Assembly (NCBI RefSeq): GCF_000445995.2
Contig: NC_022080.4
Span: 3,374,001 to 3,438,000 of the forward strand
Reading direction: 5' to 3'
Length of the DNA stretch: 64,000 bases
From: Geobacillus genomosp. 3
GTDB taxonomy: Bacteria; Bacillota; Bacilli; Bacillales; Anoxybacillaceae
A program made the translations under genes and the position numbers. The notes under the pieces are model-generated. The model saw only the letters and a list, made by a program, of their open reading frames with translations, was not told the DNA's origin and did no database searches. Below are positions 9,378 to 18,571 of this stretch, piece by piece (the stretch's first letter is position 1; every line of letters starts with the position of its first letter).

Positions 9378-11300
9378 TCATGTATTTAAAATTTCAACAA
9401 TTTCTTTCGCTGACTCGCTCTTGATAACTTTTCGTACAATAGACTTGTCCTCCAATATGGCAATCAACTTTTGATACATTCTATCCAAATCCCCTGTAGG
9501 TCCTTTTTTAATATTCAACAGACAAACAAGTTGAACCTTGTGTTTACCATGCCACTCAATCGGGCGTTTTAAAGTACATACGGTCCAAAATGTTTCCTCC
9601 GTTTCAGGTGTCAGGGGGTGAGGAATAGCGACTAGGTTTCCAAAATTCGTAGGGGCTATTGATTCCCTTTCCAAAACTAAGTTAACGTAACCTTTTGAAA
9701 CAAGACCTTGTTTATATAGCTCATTACACATAAAATTGATAACGCTTTCTTTGTCTCTGAAGTCTTTTTGGACAAAGACTCTCGATTCGTCCAAGTATTT
9801 TTCTTTTTCATCAGATTTCATAGGGGACAGTTTTTTTCGAATATTATTGATATCCTCCTCATCTAGGAACGTATTAACCACTTGAACAGGAACGCCTATA
9901 TCGTCATTGATAGGGATAGTACTAATCACAAAATCAATAGAGGATAAGTCATAGTCTCTTAATTGATAATAGTTGGTTGAAGCAACAACTTCGATTTCCT
10001 CTTTAAATGCGTTTTGCAAACGGTAAAGGAGTAGTTTCGCACTGCCAACGCCGGAGGCACACACAATGATAACCCGTTTTGCTTTTTTTTGCCTCGTTTT
10101 TAGCCGTTCTAAAGCAACACCTATATGCAATGCAATATATGCAATCTCATGCTCCCCAACTTCCATGCCCAAGTGGTTCTCAATACACTTGCTGGCAATG
10201 ACAGCTCCTTCAAATGCACTAGGGTATCTTGTTTTAATTTCATTTAACAACGGATTTCTAATATTCATATTGTACCGCAACCGGTTCATTGCGGGTCGGA
10301 TATGCAAAGTTAACGCTTGAATAAATTCCGTATCCTCATAAAAATCCCAATTTAACTCCGTTTTCAATCGTTTCAACATACACTGAATAATCGTACCTAA
10401 CTCATCGAATTCACTAAATCTGTTTAACGTTTCCTTGTGTATTAACTTTGTTCCTAATAAGTGGACAATGATATAATCAATCTCTGATCGTGGAAAGGTT
10501 AAACTGGTAAATTCCTCTACTCCTTTGACAATTTCCTCAGCTACAATTTTTTCAAGTGGGTGCTTTCCCGTTACATCTGGGTCAAGATTTTCAATGACAA
10601 AACCCTCTTTGATTCGCTTGCATGCGATGGCAATATGAGTAGCTAAATTTTCAAGGGCAATATCTGATATTTCAATCTTATACTCGTTTACTTTTTTTAT
10701 AATAATTTCCTTTATCTTTCTAAACAGTCTTTGATCTAAAACTGTAAATGATGAAAAATCAACATTTAGATCGTTGTTTCGGCTTAGAATATAATTGGAG
10801 AAACATAGCCTTTTCATATACTCTTCGCCTTCGACTATTGTTCCATAATGAGGGCGAGTTACTAATTTGAGTTTGTATTTTTCTAATATTTCACGTACAG
10901 TCTTTAAGTCGCTTTGAATGGTCGGTTTGGAAACAAACAATTCATCCTCTAAATGTTCCAGTTTGATCGGTTCCCTTTCAAGCAGGAGCCGCTTTAATAT
11001 ATACACGACTCTACCATTTTGTTCGGAAAAATCCATTTTACTCCCATCGACAATCTCATTCCTAGCAGAGTCGTATGCCTCTTTAAATAGTTGCGAATCT
11101 ATGATTTCCAATTTATACCCTTTCCCACGAATAGACTCAATATATATCCCTAACGATTGGCATTGCGATTGGAGCTCTTTTAGCTCCGTTCGCACTGTCC
11201 GATCACTTACCCCTAATTCTTTAGCAATCCACTCCGATGTAATAGGTTCGTTGTTCTGGATTAAAAATGACAAAATGTCTTTTTGCCTTTTTGTAAGCAT
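9378..11300 (-). CDS. licR: LicR-type PRD transcriptional activator of the cellobiose PTS locus
   Basis: Cytoplasmic DNA-binding activator of 640 residues whose activity is set by PTS phosphorylation. Domains in order: HTH (LTKRQKDILSFLIQ...GVSDRTVRTELKEL, 1-60), a second Mga-like HTH (about 110-160), PRD1 (about 190-290, NLATHIAIACKRI), PRD2 (about 300-400, ALTLHIRPAMNRL), a Gat/Bgl-like EIIB domain with CASGVGSAKLL (about 415-500) and an EIIA domain with AIPHP (about 500-640). Length and order match B. subtilis LicR. It is read in the same direction as the PTS genes but separated from them by the IS and the omega-RNA element. Its stop is 14 bp from element A. Confidence 0.9.
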   Translation of the reverse strand: MLTKRQKDILSFLIQNNEPITSEWIAKELGVSDRTVRTELKELQSQCQSLGIYIESIRGKGYKLEIIDSQLFKEAYDSARNEIVDGSKMDFSEQNGRVVYILKRLLLEREPIKLEHLEDELFVSKPTIQSDLKTVREILEKYKLKLVTRPHYGTIVEGEEYMKRLCFSNYILSRNNDLNVDFSSFTVLDQRLFRKIKEIIIKKVNEYKIEISDIALENLATHIAIACKRIKEGFVIENLDPDVTGKHPLEKIVAEEIVKGVEEFTSLTFPRSEIDYIIVHLLGTKLIHKETLNRFSEFDELGTIIQCMLKRLKTELNWDFYEDTEFIQALTLHIRPAMNRLRYNMNIRNPLLNEIKTRYPSAFEGAVIASKCIENHLGMEVGEHEIAYIALHIGVALERLKTRQKKAKRVIIVCASGVGSAKLLLYRLQNAFKEEIEVVASTNYYQLRDYDLSSIDFVISTIPINDDIGVPVQVVNTFLDEEDINNIRKKLSPMKSDEKEKYLDESRVFVQKDFRDKESVINFMCNELYKQGLVSKGYVNLVLERESIAPTNFGNLVAIPHPLTPETEETFWTVCTLKRPIEWHGKHKVQLVCLLNIKKGPTGDLDRMYQKLIAILEDKSIVRKVIKSESAKEIVEILNT

Positions 11301-11491
11301 GTTTCATCCCCCCATCTTGGCGATGGCATAGGTATATATTTTTGAATTATTATTTCTATTTCGTATTATTATAAAGAACTATCCTTTTAATTGTAAAGGA
11401 AGTTAGATAAAAGGGGCAGAACAAATTTGTTACATTAAAAGGGGGGATGAGTGAACATCCTTAGTAATCTAATGGATCACCGTTGTCATAA

Positions 11492-11531
11492 AAAGCTGCC
11501 AATCCGCAAACGCTTCCTTGGCAGCTTCCTT
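11492..11531 (-). terminator. Rho-independent terminator of the sucrose operon
   Basis: On the minus strand a stem AAGCTGCCAA / TTGGCAGCTT is followed by TTTTT. It lies immediately downstream of the sucrase stop codon and closes the crr-surT-surP-surA group. Confidence 0.85.
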
Positions 11532-11546
11532 GCACACAAACGAACC

Positions 11547-12992
11547 TTATAATTCCCATTTCTCTATATCCATCTGAAGATGGCCATGAGCGCCAAAGAA
11601 CATCGTTCGGTCATCCGGATATGGGAAAAACCGGGCAGTGAATGTCTCTTCGCCGTCATTGACGAACAATTCGATCGACGATGTATCTAAAAACACGTGG
11701 AGCGAACGGAGACGGGGCAGGCGGCATTGCCGCGTTTCCGTCAATCCATTCACAAAACTTTTCCGCTCAAGTGTCAGCACCCCTTCGTCGCTGTTGTAAA
11801 TGAGGCGGGCGGCATGGCGAAAATGAATCTCCATCATGCTTCCAAGCAATTGAATACGATCAAGGCGAAGTTCGATGGCGTCTCCTTCAACTCCCGGCCA
11901 CGACCGCAGCTCATTCGCCACAACGGCGTTCGGATACGCCACTTGTTGTTTGCGCAACTGTTTCAGTTCTTTCACTGGCGTTTGCCTCAGTTTGCCGTCA
12001 ACAAGCCGAAGCTCGCGCGGCAAGGTGAGCGCGTGCACCCAGCGGTGGCCCACGGTCGGCTGGCGGTCTTCATTCTGATCCGGCACGCCCATCCAGCCGA
12101 TGAGAATGCGCCGCCCGTTCCGGTCAAGCATCGTTTGCGGGGCGTAAAACTCAAAGCCGCGGTCAAGCTCCTCAAACGGCCCGTGGACGAATTCGGCCCG
12201 TCCATAGTCAAGGCGGCCGACAAAATAGCCTGACTGGTAAACGTTTTGATAGCGCATGCCGTCCGGTTGCAATCCCTGTGGGCAAACGATGAGCACATCT
12301 TGACCGTCTAACGGAAACAAGTCGGGGCATTCCCACATATAGCCGAACGGGCCGAGCCATTTCGAGTTCCCGCCGGCAATCGGGCCAAGATGTTCCCAAT
12401 GGCAGAGGTCGCTAGAACGGAATAGAACCGCTTTCCCGTCGCCGCTTTTGCTTTGTGCTCCGATAATCATATACCAAAGCCCGTCTTTCCGCCACACTTT
12501 CGGGTCACGGAAATGAGCGGTATAGCCATCCGGCAGGTTGATCACGACCCCTTTTTTGGTAAAGTGAATGCCATCTTCCGACACGGCCATGCATTGGTAT
12601 GTTTGGCGGTTTCCTTGGTCGTCCTTCACATTGCCGGTATAAAACAACACGAGCTTTCCGTCATCGTCAATGGCGCTGCCGGAGTAGCATCCGTTTTGGT
12701 CATACCATTCGCTTGGCGCTAAAGCAATCGGCTCCGCTTGCCAATGAACCAAGTCCGGGGACGTGTAATGTCCCCAGAACTTCGCTCCGTGGCCAGTGCG
12801 AAACGGCATCCATTGGTAAAAGACATGGTACGTCCCATTCCAATCGATCAGCCCGTTCGGGTCATTCATCAGCCCGACCGGGGGCATGAGATGATAGCGC
12901 AATCGATATGGATCGCGATGGACGAGATCTTGGTACTTTTCGATTTCGGCATAGGCTTGTTCCATGAGCTGCCGCTCGCGTTCGGATTTCAT
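11547..12992 (-). CDS. surA: Sucrose-6-phosphate hydrolase (sucrase, GH32)
   Basis: Cytoplasmic enzyme of 481 residues that splits sucrose-6-phosphate, imported by the neighbouring EIIBC, into glucose-6-phosphate and fructose. GH32 signatures are present: the nucleophile Asp in GLMNDPNGL (residue about 44), the RDP motif in HFRDPKVW, and the acid/base Glu in MWECPDLFPL, followed by a C-terminal beta-sandwich. Length is typical for ScrB/SacA. It begins 12 bp after the EIIBC stop with a GAGGGGG ribosome site overlapping the end of that gene, so the two are translated from one mRNA. The surA name follows the G. stearothermophilus sucrose operon; scrB and sacA are equivalent names. Confidence 0.95.
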   Translation of the reverse strand: MKSERERQLMEQAYAEIEKYQDLVHRDPYRLRYHLMPPVGLMNDPNGLIDWNGTYHVFYQWMPFRTGHGAKFWGHYTSPDLVHWQAEPIALAPSEWYDQNGCYSGSAIDDDGKLVLFYTGNVKDDQGNRQTYQCMAVSEDGIHFTKKGVVINLPDGYTAHFRDPKVWRKDGLWYMIIGAQSKSGDGKAVLFRSSDLCHWEHLGPIAGGNSKWLGPFGYMWECPDLFPLDGQDVLIVCPQGLQPDGMRYQNVYQSGYFVGRLDYGRAEFVHGPFEELDRGFEFYAPQTMLDRNGRRILIGWMGVPDQNEDRQPTVGHRWVHALTLPRELRLVDGKLRQTPVKELKQLRKQQVAYPNAVVANELRSWPGVEGDAIELRLDRIQLLGSMMEIHFRHAARLIYNSDEGVLTLERKSFVNGLTETRQCRLPRLRSLHVFLDTSSIELFVNDGEETFTARFFPYPDDRTMFFGAHGHLQMDIEKWEL

Positions 12993-13004
12993 CCGCTTGC
13001 CCCC

Positions 13005-14381
13005 TCACTCTTCTTCTTCACGGAACTTTAGAAGGAATGTCGCCACAAACGCCGAACCGACGGCAATGGCAAAACCGATTAAGTAATGCATCAAGTTCGT
13101 CAACCCTTCCGGCGCGACGATGGCGATCATCGGGATGCCGGTCAGCCCATAGGCGTTCGCGACGACATTGGCAAACACGACATACGCCCCGCCGAGCGCG
13201 CCGCCGATGGCCGCGGCGATAAACGGTTTCCGGTATTTTAAGTTCACCCCGAAAATGACCGGTTCGGTAATGCCTAAAAACGCCGATAATGCCGCTGGTA
13301 AGGCGATTTCTTTCGTTTTCGCCCGCTTTGATTGGACGAAGACAGCCAATCCGGCGCCGCCTTGGGCGACGTTGGCCATCGACCAGATCGGCAGTAAATA
13401 GTTGACGCCAAGTTTCGCCAACAAGTTTGCTTCAATCGCATGGAAGCTGTGATGCACACCGGTAATGACAATCATCGAATACAACCCGCCAAAGATGAGA
13501 CCGGCGAGCGCTCCCCCATAATGGTAAATGAAGTTGAGCGCCATAGTAATCCCGTCGCCAAGCCAATTGCCAAGCGGCCCGATGGCCAAAATCGTAATAA
13601 ACCCGGTCGAAATGACCGTCACAAATGGAACGACAAGCAAACTGACTGCATGGGGAACGACTTGGCGCAAGCCGCGCTCGATTTTCGCCATCACATACGT
13701 CGCCAGCAAAATCGGCACCACTGTCCCTTGGTAGCCGACCATGGCAATATCAAAGCCGAGAAAATGCATATAGTTTGGCTTAGCCTCGGCCAACCCCCAC
13801 GGATTTAATAGTGCCGGATGGGTCATAATCCCGCCGATGACCGCCCCTAAAAACGGCGTTCCTCCGAACTCTTTGGCAGCGCTAAAGCCGATTAAAATCG
13901 GCAAAATGATAAACGCCGCACTTGAGAACATATCAAGGAGGATATACAGCGGGCTGTCCGCCGCTACCCATTTGAACGCCTTCATCATCCCAAGCAACCC
14001 CATTAACAAGCCGCTCGCAACAATCGCCGGGATGATGGGCACAAAAATGTTCGACAACGTTTTCGCAAAGCGGGCGAGCGGATTCATTTTTTGCTTGATC
14101 GCTTCCTGGTGCGCATCCGTATGGCTTTGCGGCAAACCGGCTTCGCGGACAAATGATTCATACACTTTATTGACGACACCAGTGCCAAAAATGATTTGGA
14201 ACTGACCAGAACTGGAAAACGCTCCTTTGACTCCCTCAAGATTTTCAATAGCTTTCACATCAGCCTTTTTGTCATCCTTTAAAACGAGCCGAAGCCTTGT
14301 TGCGCAATGGGCCGCGCTGATGACGTTTTCCTTTCCCCCTAATAGCGGAATAAGTTGTCGGGCGATTTGGCCGTACTGCAT
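13005..14381 (-). CDS. surP: PTS sucrose EIIBC permease
   Basis: Membrane transporter of 458 residues that imports and phosphorylates sucrose. N-terminal EIIB domain of the glucose superfamily with the phospho-Cys in AAHCATRLRLVLKD (residue 26), then an EIIC domain with about ten membrane segments (from about residue 105). No EIIA domain is attached, so phosphate must come from a separate EIIA; the EIIA-Glc protein at 15426 in the same cluster is the obvious donor. Start chosen at ATG 14381 because GGAGAGGGG precedes it; the longer frame reaches into the terminator region upstream. Expression should depend on SurT antitermination at the RAT/terminator just upstream. Confidence 0.93.
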   Translation of the reverse strand: MQYGQIARQLIPLLGGKENVISAAHCATRLRLVLKDDKKADVKAIENLEGVKGAFSSSGQFQIIFGTGVVNKVYESFVREAGLPQSHTDAHQEAIKQKMNPLARFAKTLSNIFVPIIPAIVASGLLMGLLGMMKAFKWVAADSPLYILLDMFSSAAFIILPILIGFSAAKEFGGTPFLGAVIGGIMTHPALLNPWGLAEAKPNYMHFLGFDIAMVGYQGTVVPILLATYVMAKIERGLRQVVPHAVSLLVVPFVTVISTGFITILAIGPLGNWLGDGITMALNFIYHYGGALAGLIFGGLYSMIVITGVHHSFHAIEANLLAKLGVNYLLPIWSMANVAQGGAGLAVFVQSKRAKTKEIALPAALSAFLGITEPVIFGVNLKYRKPFIAAAIGGALGGAYVVFANVVANAYGLTGIPMIAIVAPEGLTNLMHYLIGFAIAVGSAFVATFLLKFREEEE

Positions 14382-14424
14382 TGATGAACCCCTCTCCTTC
14401 TGAATGATGATTGGCAAAAGCAAA

Positions 14425-14526
14425 CAAAAAAGACCTAAAACATACAAAGGGTATACGGACGGCATGGTTCACTTGCCGTTCCCTTCATACGTTTTAGGTC
14501 TTGCCTGCTCGAAGCAGTCACAATCC
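14425..14526 (-). promoter_or_regulatory. RAT antiterminator overlapping a terminator, surP leader
   Basis: On the minus strand the leader reads GGATTGTGACTGCTTCGAGC then AGGCAAGACCTAAAAC (plus 14491-14526), the standard ribonucleic antiterminator target of the SacT/LicT/BglG family. Its 3' half is also the first arm of a long terminator: AGACCTAAAAC... pairs with GTTTTAGGTCT (14431-14441) and is followed by six T. SurT bound to the RAT would hold the leader open. The two structures share about 12 bases and are mutually exclusive. Confidence 0.9.
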
Positions 14527-14551
14527 CACAATATACGGTTGTTTACTCCGC

Positions 14552-14580
14552 ATTATAAAGCAATACACCACCGTTGTCAA
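14552..14580 (-). promoter_or_regulatory. Consensus sigma-A promoter for surPA
   Basis: Perfect TTGACA (plus 14575-14580), 17-bp spacer and perfect TATAAT (14552-14557) on the minus strand. The -35 box overlaps the stop codon of surT. A fully consensus, constitutive promoter placed directly before a RAT/terminator means that control is at elongation, not initiation. Confidence 0.88.
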
Positions 14581-15407
14581 CGCTTTCTCAACCGTTGAAT
14601 GTGCAACACAATATAGGCGAGTTCCTCTTCCGGAAAGCGGATGCCATACTCCTGTTCGGCATATTCTGCCGCTTTTCGGGCACACGCCCACTCGTTCACA
14701 TATTTTGCCTGAATGAGCGCCATCATCTCCTCGTCCATCGAATGAATCGGCTCCCCGTTTTCAATGCGGCTTAAGGCAAAGCGCAAATGGGTGAGCAACC
14801 GCTGGTATGAAATGCTTTCTTCATCGATCGATAGGCCGAGCTCTGTTTCAATCAAGCGAACCAGTTCATGAATGAGCGTTGTTTCGCGGAGCGTTTTGTT
14901 CATGCTCGCGGCGTCCATTTTGGCGGTATGGATATGCAAGGCGATATGAGCTGCCTCATCATCTGGGATCTCAATGCCAAGCCGCTCTTTGATCAACTGT
15001 TTCGCCCACAATCCGATCTCATACTCCGCCTTGTACAACACTTTAATTTCATTCAGCAACTTGTTTTGAATGCGGTATCCTTGTTTCAGCCGCTCGATAG
15101 CGAATGACAAATGGTCGGTCAACGCGATATGGATATGGTTGCTAAGGGGCGCTTGCAGCTTCCCTTCCGCATAGCTAATAATTTCTTCGGCAATATCGAT
15201 ATGCTCCTCTGGCAACGTGCGCAACAGTTGCTGGAATTTCTCGTTTTCTTCTTCCATGACGAAAATTTTCTCAATGCGGCCAACGGGGATGAGATCGTTT
15301 TTCCGCTTTTGAAACGCAATCCCCGGGCCCATGACAATTTTCTCTTTACCTTCATCGAGCACAACAACGGCGTTGTTGTTTAAAATCTTATGGATGCGAA
15401 ACGCCAT
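14577..15407 (-). CDS. surT: BglG/SacT-family transcription antiterminator for sucrose genes
   Basis: RNA-binding antiterminator of 276 residues. It has an N-terminal co-antiterminator domain (1-55, [20 protein letters not shown]), PRD1 (about 65-170, with [14 protein letters not shown] and HIALHIHTA) and PRD2 (about 170-276, with [12 protein letters not shown] and YIVLHIQRL), whose histidines are phosphorylated by HPr and the sucrose EII. It binds the RAT in the leader of surP directly downstream. The gene lies between the EIIA-Glc gene (18-bp gap) and surP. The cognate RNA target next door makes the assignment strong. Confidence 0.93.
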   Translation of the reverse strand: MAFRIHKILNNNAVVVLDEGKEKIVMGPGIAFQKRKNDLIPVGRIEKIFVMEEENEKFQQLLRTLPEEHIDIAEEIISYAEGKLQAPLSNHIHIALTDHLSFAIERLKQGYRIQNKLLNEIKVLYKAEYEIGLWAKQLIKERLGIEIPDDEAAHIALHIHTAKMDAASMNKTLRETTLIHELVRLIETELGLSIDEESISYQRLLTHLRFALSRIENGEPIHSMDEEMMALIQAKYVNEWACARKAAEYAEQEYGIRFPEEELAYIVLHIQRLRKR

Positions 15408-15425
15408 ACTTTCTCCCTTCCGCTC

Positions 15426-15920
15426 TTATTTCATTTTCACCTGAAATAAGACCGTCTCGCCTTTTGTCGCCGATGTCCCAGCTTTTTTCTCCAAACTTTC
15501 AAGCGCATCGCCGTTCGTGATGATGATTGGCGTCACCGCGCTTTTGGCCTTGTCGCGAACGAGCGAAAAGTCAACGGAAAGGAGCCGCTCGCCCCGTTTC
15601 ACCCGGTCACCGGCCTTGACATAGGCGGTGAACCCTTCCCCATTCATCGACACGGTGTCAATGCCGACATGAATAAGCAGCTCAACCCCCGCTTCTGAGC
15701 GCAAGCCGATGGCATGCTTCGTCGGAAAGAGTTGGACGATTTCCCCGTCCACCGGAGCGACGACATCCCCGTCCGCCGGGTCGATGGCGATGCCATCGCC
15801 CATCATTTTTTGCGCAAACACCGGATCCGGAACGTCTTCAAGCGGCACAATCGTCCCGTCAAGCGGCGCGGTGATCGTTTCTTCCTTCGGCTGTTGTTTG
15901 CCAAACCATTTTTTGAACAA
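15426..15920 (-). CDS. PTS EIIA of the glucose class, free-standing
   Basis: Soluble phosphocarrier of 164 residues of the Crr/EIIA-Glc fold. The phosphorylated histidine is in ELLIHVGIDTV (His84) and the partner histidine in FPTKHAIGL (His69). The end (KGETVLFQVK) and length fit the family. It heads the cluster EIIA-surT-surP-surA. Because SurP lacks an EIIA domain, this protein probably supplies its phosphate, and through that also signals to SurT. It may serve other glucose-class permeases too. The start ATG 15920 has AAAGGATG upstream. Confidence 0.92.
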   Translation of the reverse strand: MFKKWFGKQQPKEETITAPLDGTIVPLEDVPDPVFAQKMMGDGIAIDPADGDVVAPVDGEIVQLFPTKHAIGLRSEAGVELLIHVGIDTVSMNGEGFTAYVKAGDRVKRGERLLSVDFSLVRDKAKSAVTPIIITNGDALESLEKKAGTSATKGETVLFQVKMK

Positions 15921-15957
15921 TGTATGTCATCCTTTCTGTTCAGTTCGTTCGACAACA

Positions 15958-15985
15958 AGTATACCGAAACGGAAAGAAAGTGCAA
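15958..15985 (-). promoter_or_regulatory. Sigma-A-like promoter upstream of the EIIA-Glc gene
   Basis: On the minus strand TTGCAC (plus 15980-15985), 16-bp spacer and TATACT (15958-15963), 38 bp before the EIIA start. It probably drives EIIA and surT. Confidence 0.6.
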
Positions 15986-16009
15986 ACCGCGCGCCTTGCT
16001 CCTCCTTTA

Positions 16010-17071
16010 TCAACTGCGCTTATACAAACGCCGGCAAATTTCTTCCGTCACTTCCTTCGTCGTCGCTGTGCCGCCGAGATCCGGCGTTTTGATGCCGTCA
16101 GCGGTGACATCCTCGATCGTTTTTAACAAAAAGGCGCCGAGCTCTTCTTCGCCGAAATGGTCAAGCATCAGTTTCGCCGTCCAAATTTGCCCGATCGGAT
16201 TGGCGATGCCTTGGCCGTAAATATCAGGCGCCGATCCGTGAACCGGCTCAAACATCGACGGGTACTTGCCGTTGACGTTGATGTTCGCCGCCGGGGCGAT
16301 GCCGATGCTGCCCATGATGGCGCCGCCAAGGTCCGTCAAAATGTCGCCGAACAAGTTGCTCGCGACAACGACGTCAAACGTATGCGGCCTTGTCACGAAA
16401 AAGGCGGCTAACGCGTCAATATGATAGGACGCAGTCGCGACATCCGGGTAGTCGCGCTTGACGTCGGCAAACACTTCATCCCAAAACGGCATCGTATGGA
16501 AAATGCCGTTCGATTTCGTCGCGCTCGTCACATGCCGTTTCCGCTTCCGCGCCAGCTCGAACGCATAGCGCATCGCCCGCTCCGTCCCTTTGCGGGTGAA
16601 GACGGCGTTTTGAATGGCGATTTCGTCTTCCCCGCGGTGGATGCGCCCGCCGACTTCGCTATATTCCCCTTCGCTGTTTTCACGGACGACGATGAAATCA
16701 AACTCGCGCGGTTCGGCAAGCGGCGACGACAATCCGCGAAAAGACTTGGCCGGGCGGACGTTGATCACTTGTTCAAATTCGCGGCGGATTTTCAGAAGCA
16801 GCCCCCATAACGAAATATGGTCCGGCACGAGCTTCGGATTGCCGACCGCCCCGAGAAAAATAGCATCAAAGTTCCGCAACGTCGACAGCCCGTCATCCGG
16901 CATCATTTTTCCGTGTTCCATATAATAGTCGCAGCTCCATGGAAATTCAGTGAAGGAAAAGGAAATCCCTCCATGGACGTCCGCAACTGCTTTCAACACA
17001 TCCAACGCCGCTGGCACAACTTCCTTGCCGATGCCGTCGCCAGGGATGACGGCGATTTCCCATTTTTTCAC
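16010..17071 (-). CDS. Tartrate/D-malate dehydrogenase-like oxidative decarboxylase
   Basis: NAD-dependent beta-decarboxylating dehydrogenase, 353 residues, of the isopropylmalate/isocitrate family and the TtuC/DmlA/YcsA branch. Visible features are AVIPGDGIGKEVVPAAL at the N-terminus, the VRENSEGEYSEVGGRIH catalytic segment, TSATKSNGIFHTMPFWD, the metal-binding Asp set around NLFGDILTDLGGAIMGSIG, and FEPVHGSAPDIYGQGIANP. The substrate (tartrate, D-malate or isopropylmalate-like) cannot be fixed from sequence. It stands alone between the sucrose cluster and adeR, with AGGAGGAGA before the ATG. Confidence 0.85.
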   Translation of the reverse strand: MKKWEIAVIPGDGIGKEVVPAALDVLKAVADVHGGISFSFTEFPWSCDYYMEHGKMMPDDGLSTLRNFDAIFLGAVGNPKLVPDHISLWGLLLKIRREFEQVINVRPAKSFRGLSSPLAEPREFDFIVVRENSEGEYSEVGGRIHRGEDEIAIQNAVFTRKGTERAMRYAFELARKRKRHVTSATKSNGIFHTMPFWDEVFADVKRDYPDVATASYHIDALAAFFVTRPHTFDVVVASNLFGDILTDLGGAIMGSIGIAPAANINVNGKYPSMFEPVHGSAPDIYGQGIANPIGQIWTAKLMLDHFGEEELGAFLLKTIEDVTADGIKTPDLGGTATTKEVTEEICRRLYKRS

Positions 17072-17219
17072 AACAGTCTCCTCCTTGATGAATCATTTCC
17101 TTTCCCTATATGTTCGACAGAAAGCGCACCGAACCCTCTCCGTTATAGAATACACGATGGCAACCTTTATTTGTGGTAAAATCAAACTACAATCCTATGG
17201 ATGATGCGGGGGAACCGAT

Positions 17220-18455
17220 ATGCCTCATTACACCGACCCTTTCCACGGCGAATTTGACAGCCTCGAAGAGTTTGCCGACCGCGTCAGCGACGTGCTCCAA
17301 TGTCCGGTGACAATTGAAGACGCGAACCATCGGCTCATCGCCTACAGCGCCCACGACGATTACACCGATCCGGCGCGGACGGCGACGATCATCAGCCGGC
17401 GCGTCCCGGAAAAAGTGATCAACAGCTTATGGAAACAAGGCGCCATCCCGGCGCTTCTCAAAAGCCGCGAGCCGGTGCGCGTCCCGCCGATTCATGACGT
17501 CGGCCTCGGCAGCCGCGTCGCTGTCTCCATTTGGAAAAATGACGAAGTGATCGGTTTCATCTGGGTGCTGGAAACGAACCGGACGCTGTCGCCCGAGGAG
17601 ATGGAATGGCTCAAGCTCGCCGCCAAAACAGCAAAAAACAAAGTGTTGCAGCTGTATATGCGCAAAAACAAAAAAGAAGAGCGGGTGCAGGAGCTGTTTT
17701 GGAAATTGCTGACCGGCCATATCGCGACAGACGACGAGATTCGCGCCCATCTCACCGCCATGCAAATCCCGGCGGCGCCGCAGTTTGCCGTTGTCGTCTT
17801 CCGCTTTGCCGCTGATTTAACCGCCGAAATGGAGCGGCAAATTTCTTATCTCTTGCAGACGACCCAGCAAATCCCGATTCTTCTTTATACGACCGACGGC
17901 CGCGATGTGATCTTGCTGGCGGCGCCAAAAACGGACCAGCCGCTGAAAGAGTTGAATGCGTTCATCGAATCGTTCGCCGCCAAACTGAAAGAACGGTTTC
18001 ACATTCATGACGTGCAAAGCGGATTCGGCGTTGTATACAGCGCGTACCGGCTCATTGAAAAAAGCTATCGCGAAGCGCTCGCCGTGCTGGCGCTGAAGGA
18101 GAAGCTTGAGGATGACATCAACGGCGTCTACGGCTACGCCCAACTCGGCATTTACCAGTTTTTCGACTTTTTGCTCGAAAAAAAACGGCAAGGGAACTGG
18201 GCCAACCTGGCGCTCGAGAAATTGCAAGCGTATGACCGCAAACATCATAGCGATTTTGTGAAGACGTTTGAAACATTTTTTGACCATAACGAAAACATGC
18301 AAGAAACTGCTGACGTCCTCAATGTTCATCCAAATACACTTGCTTACCGGCTCAAGCGAATCGCCGACATCGGCGAGATCGATCTCGGCGATATGAACCA
18401 AAAAATCAAATTATACATCGATATTAAATTAGCGAAATACGAGGCGCGCGGATAA
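17220..18455 (+). CDS. adeR: PucR-family regulator, probable activator of ald
   Basis: Cytoplasmic transcription factor of 411 residues: an N-terminal GAF-like sensor region (about 1-140), a degenerate GGDEF-like CdaR middle domain (about 165-290) and a C-terminal HTH (ENMQETADVLNVHPNTLAYRLKRI, about 360-390). It lies directly upstream of alanine dehydrogenase in the same direction, as AdeR does in B. subtilis, where it activates ald. The 116-bp gap to ald contains a terminator-like structure, so ald probably has its own promoter, controlled by this protein. Confidence 0.85.
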   Translation: MPHYTDPFHGEFDSLEEFADRVSDVLQCPVTIEDANHRLIAYSAHDDYTDPARTATIISRRVPEKVINSLWKQGAIPALLKSREPVRVPPIHDVGLGSRVAVSIWKNDEVIGFIWVLETNRTLSPEEMEWLKLAAKTAKNKVLQLYMRKNKKEERVQELFWKLLTGHIATDDEIRAHLTAMQIPAAPQFAVVVFRFAADLTAEMERQISYLLQTTQQIPILLYTTDGRDVILLAAPKTDQPLKELNAFIESFAAKLKERFHIHDVQSGFGVVYSAYRLIEKSYREALAVLALKEKLEDDINGVYGYAQLGIYQFFDFLLEKKRQGNWANLALEKLQAYDRKHHSDFVKTFETFFDHNENMQETADVLNVHPNTLAYRLKRIADIGEIDLGDMNQKIKLYIDIKLAKYEARG

Positions 18456-18503
18456 TTTGTGGAAATCCACAAAACCCGCGCGCTTCTTTCTCTTTTTTGA
18501 ACA
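18446..18503 (+). terminator. Terminator-like hairpin after adeR
   Basis: GCGCGCGG and CCGCGCGC form an outer stem around an inner TTTGTGG-AAAT-CCACAAA hairpin, followed by a pyrimidine-rich stretch ending in TTTTTT. The arm starts at the adeR stop codon. Confidence 0.6.
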
Positions 18504-18571
18504 ATGCCGGTCTTGCTTATTCCCTTTTATACTAGTAGTAAGGTCATTTTGAATGAGGAGGACACGAACTC

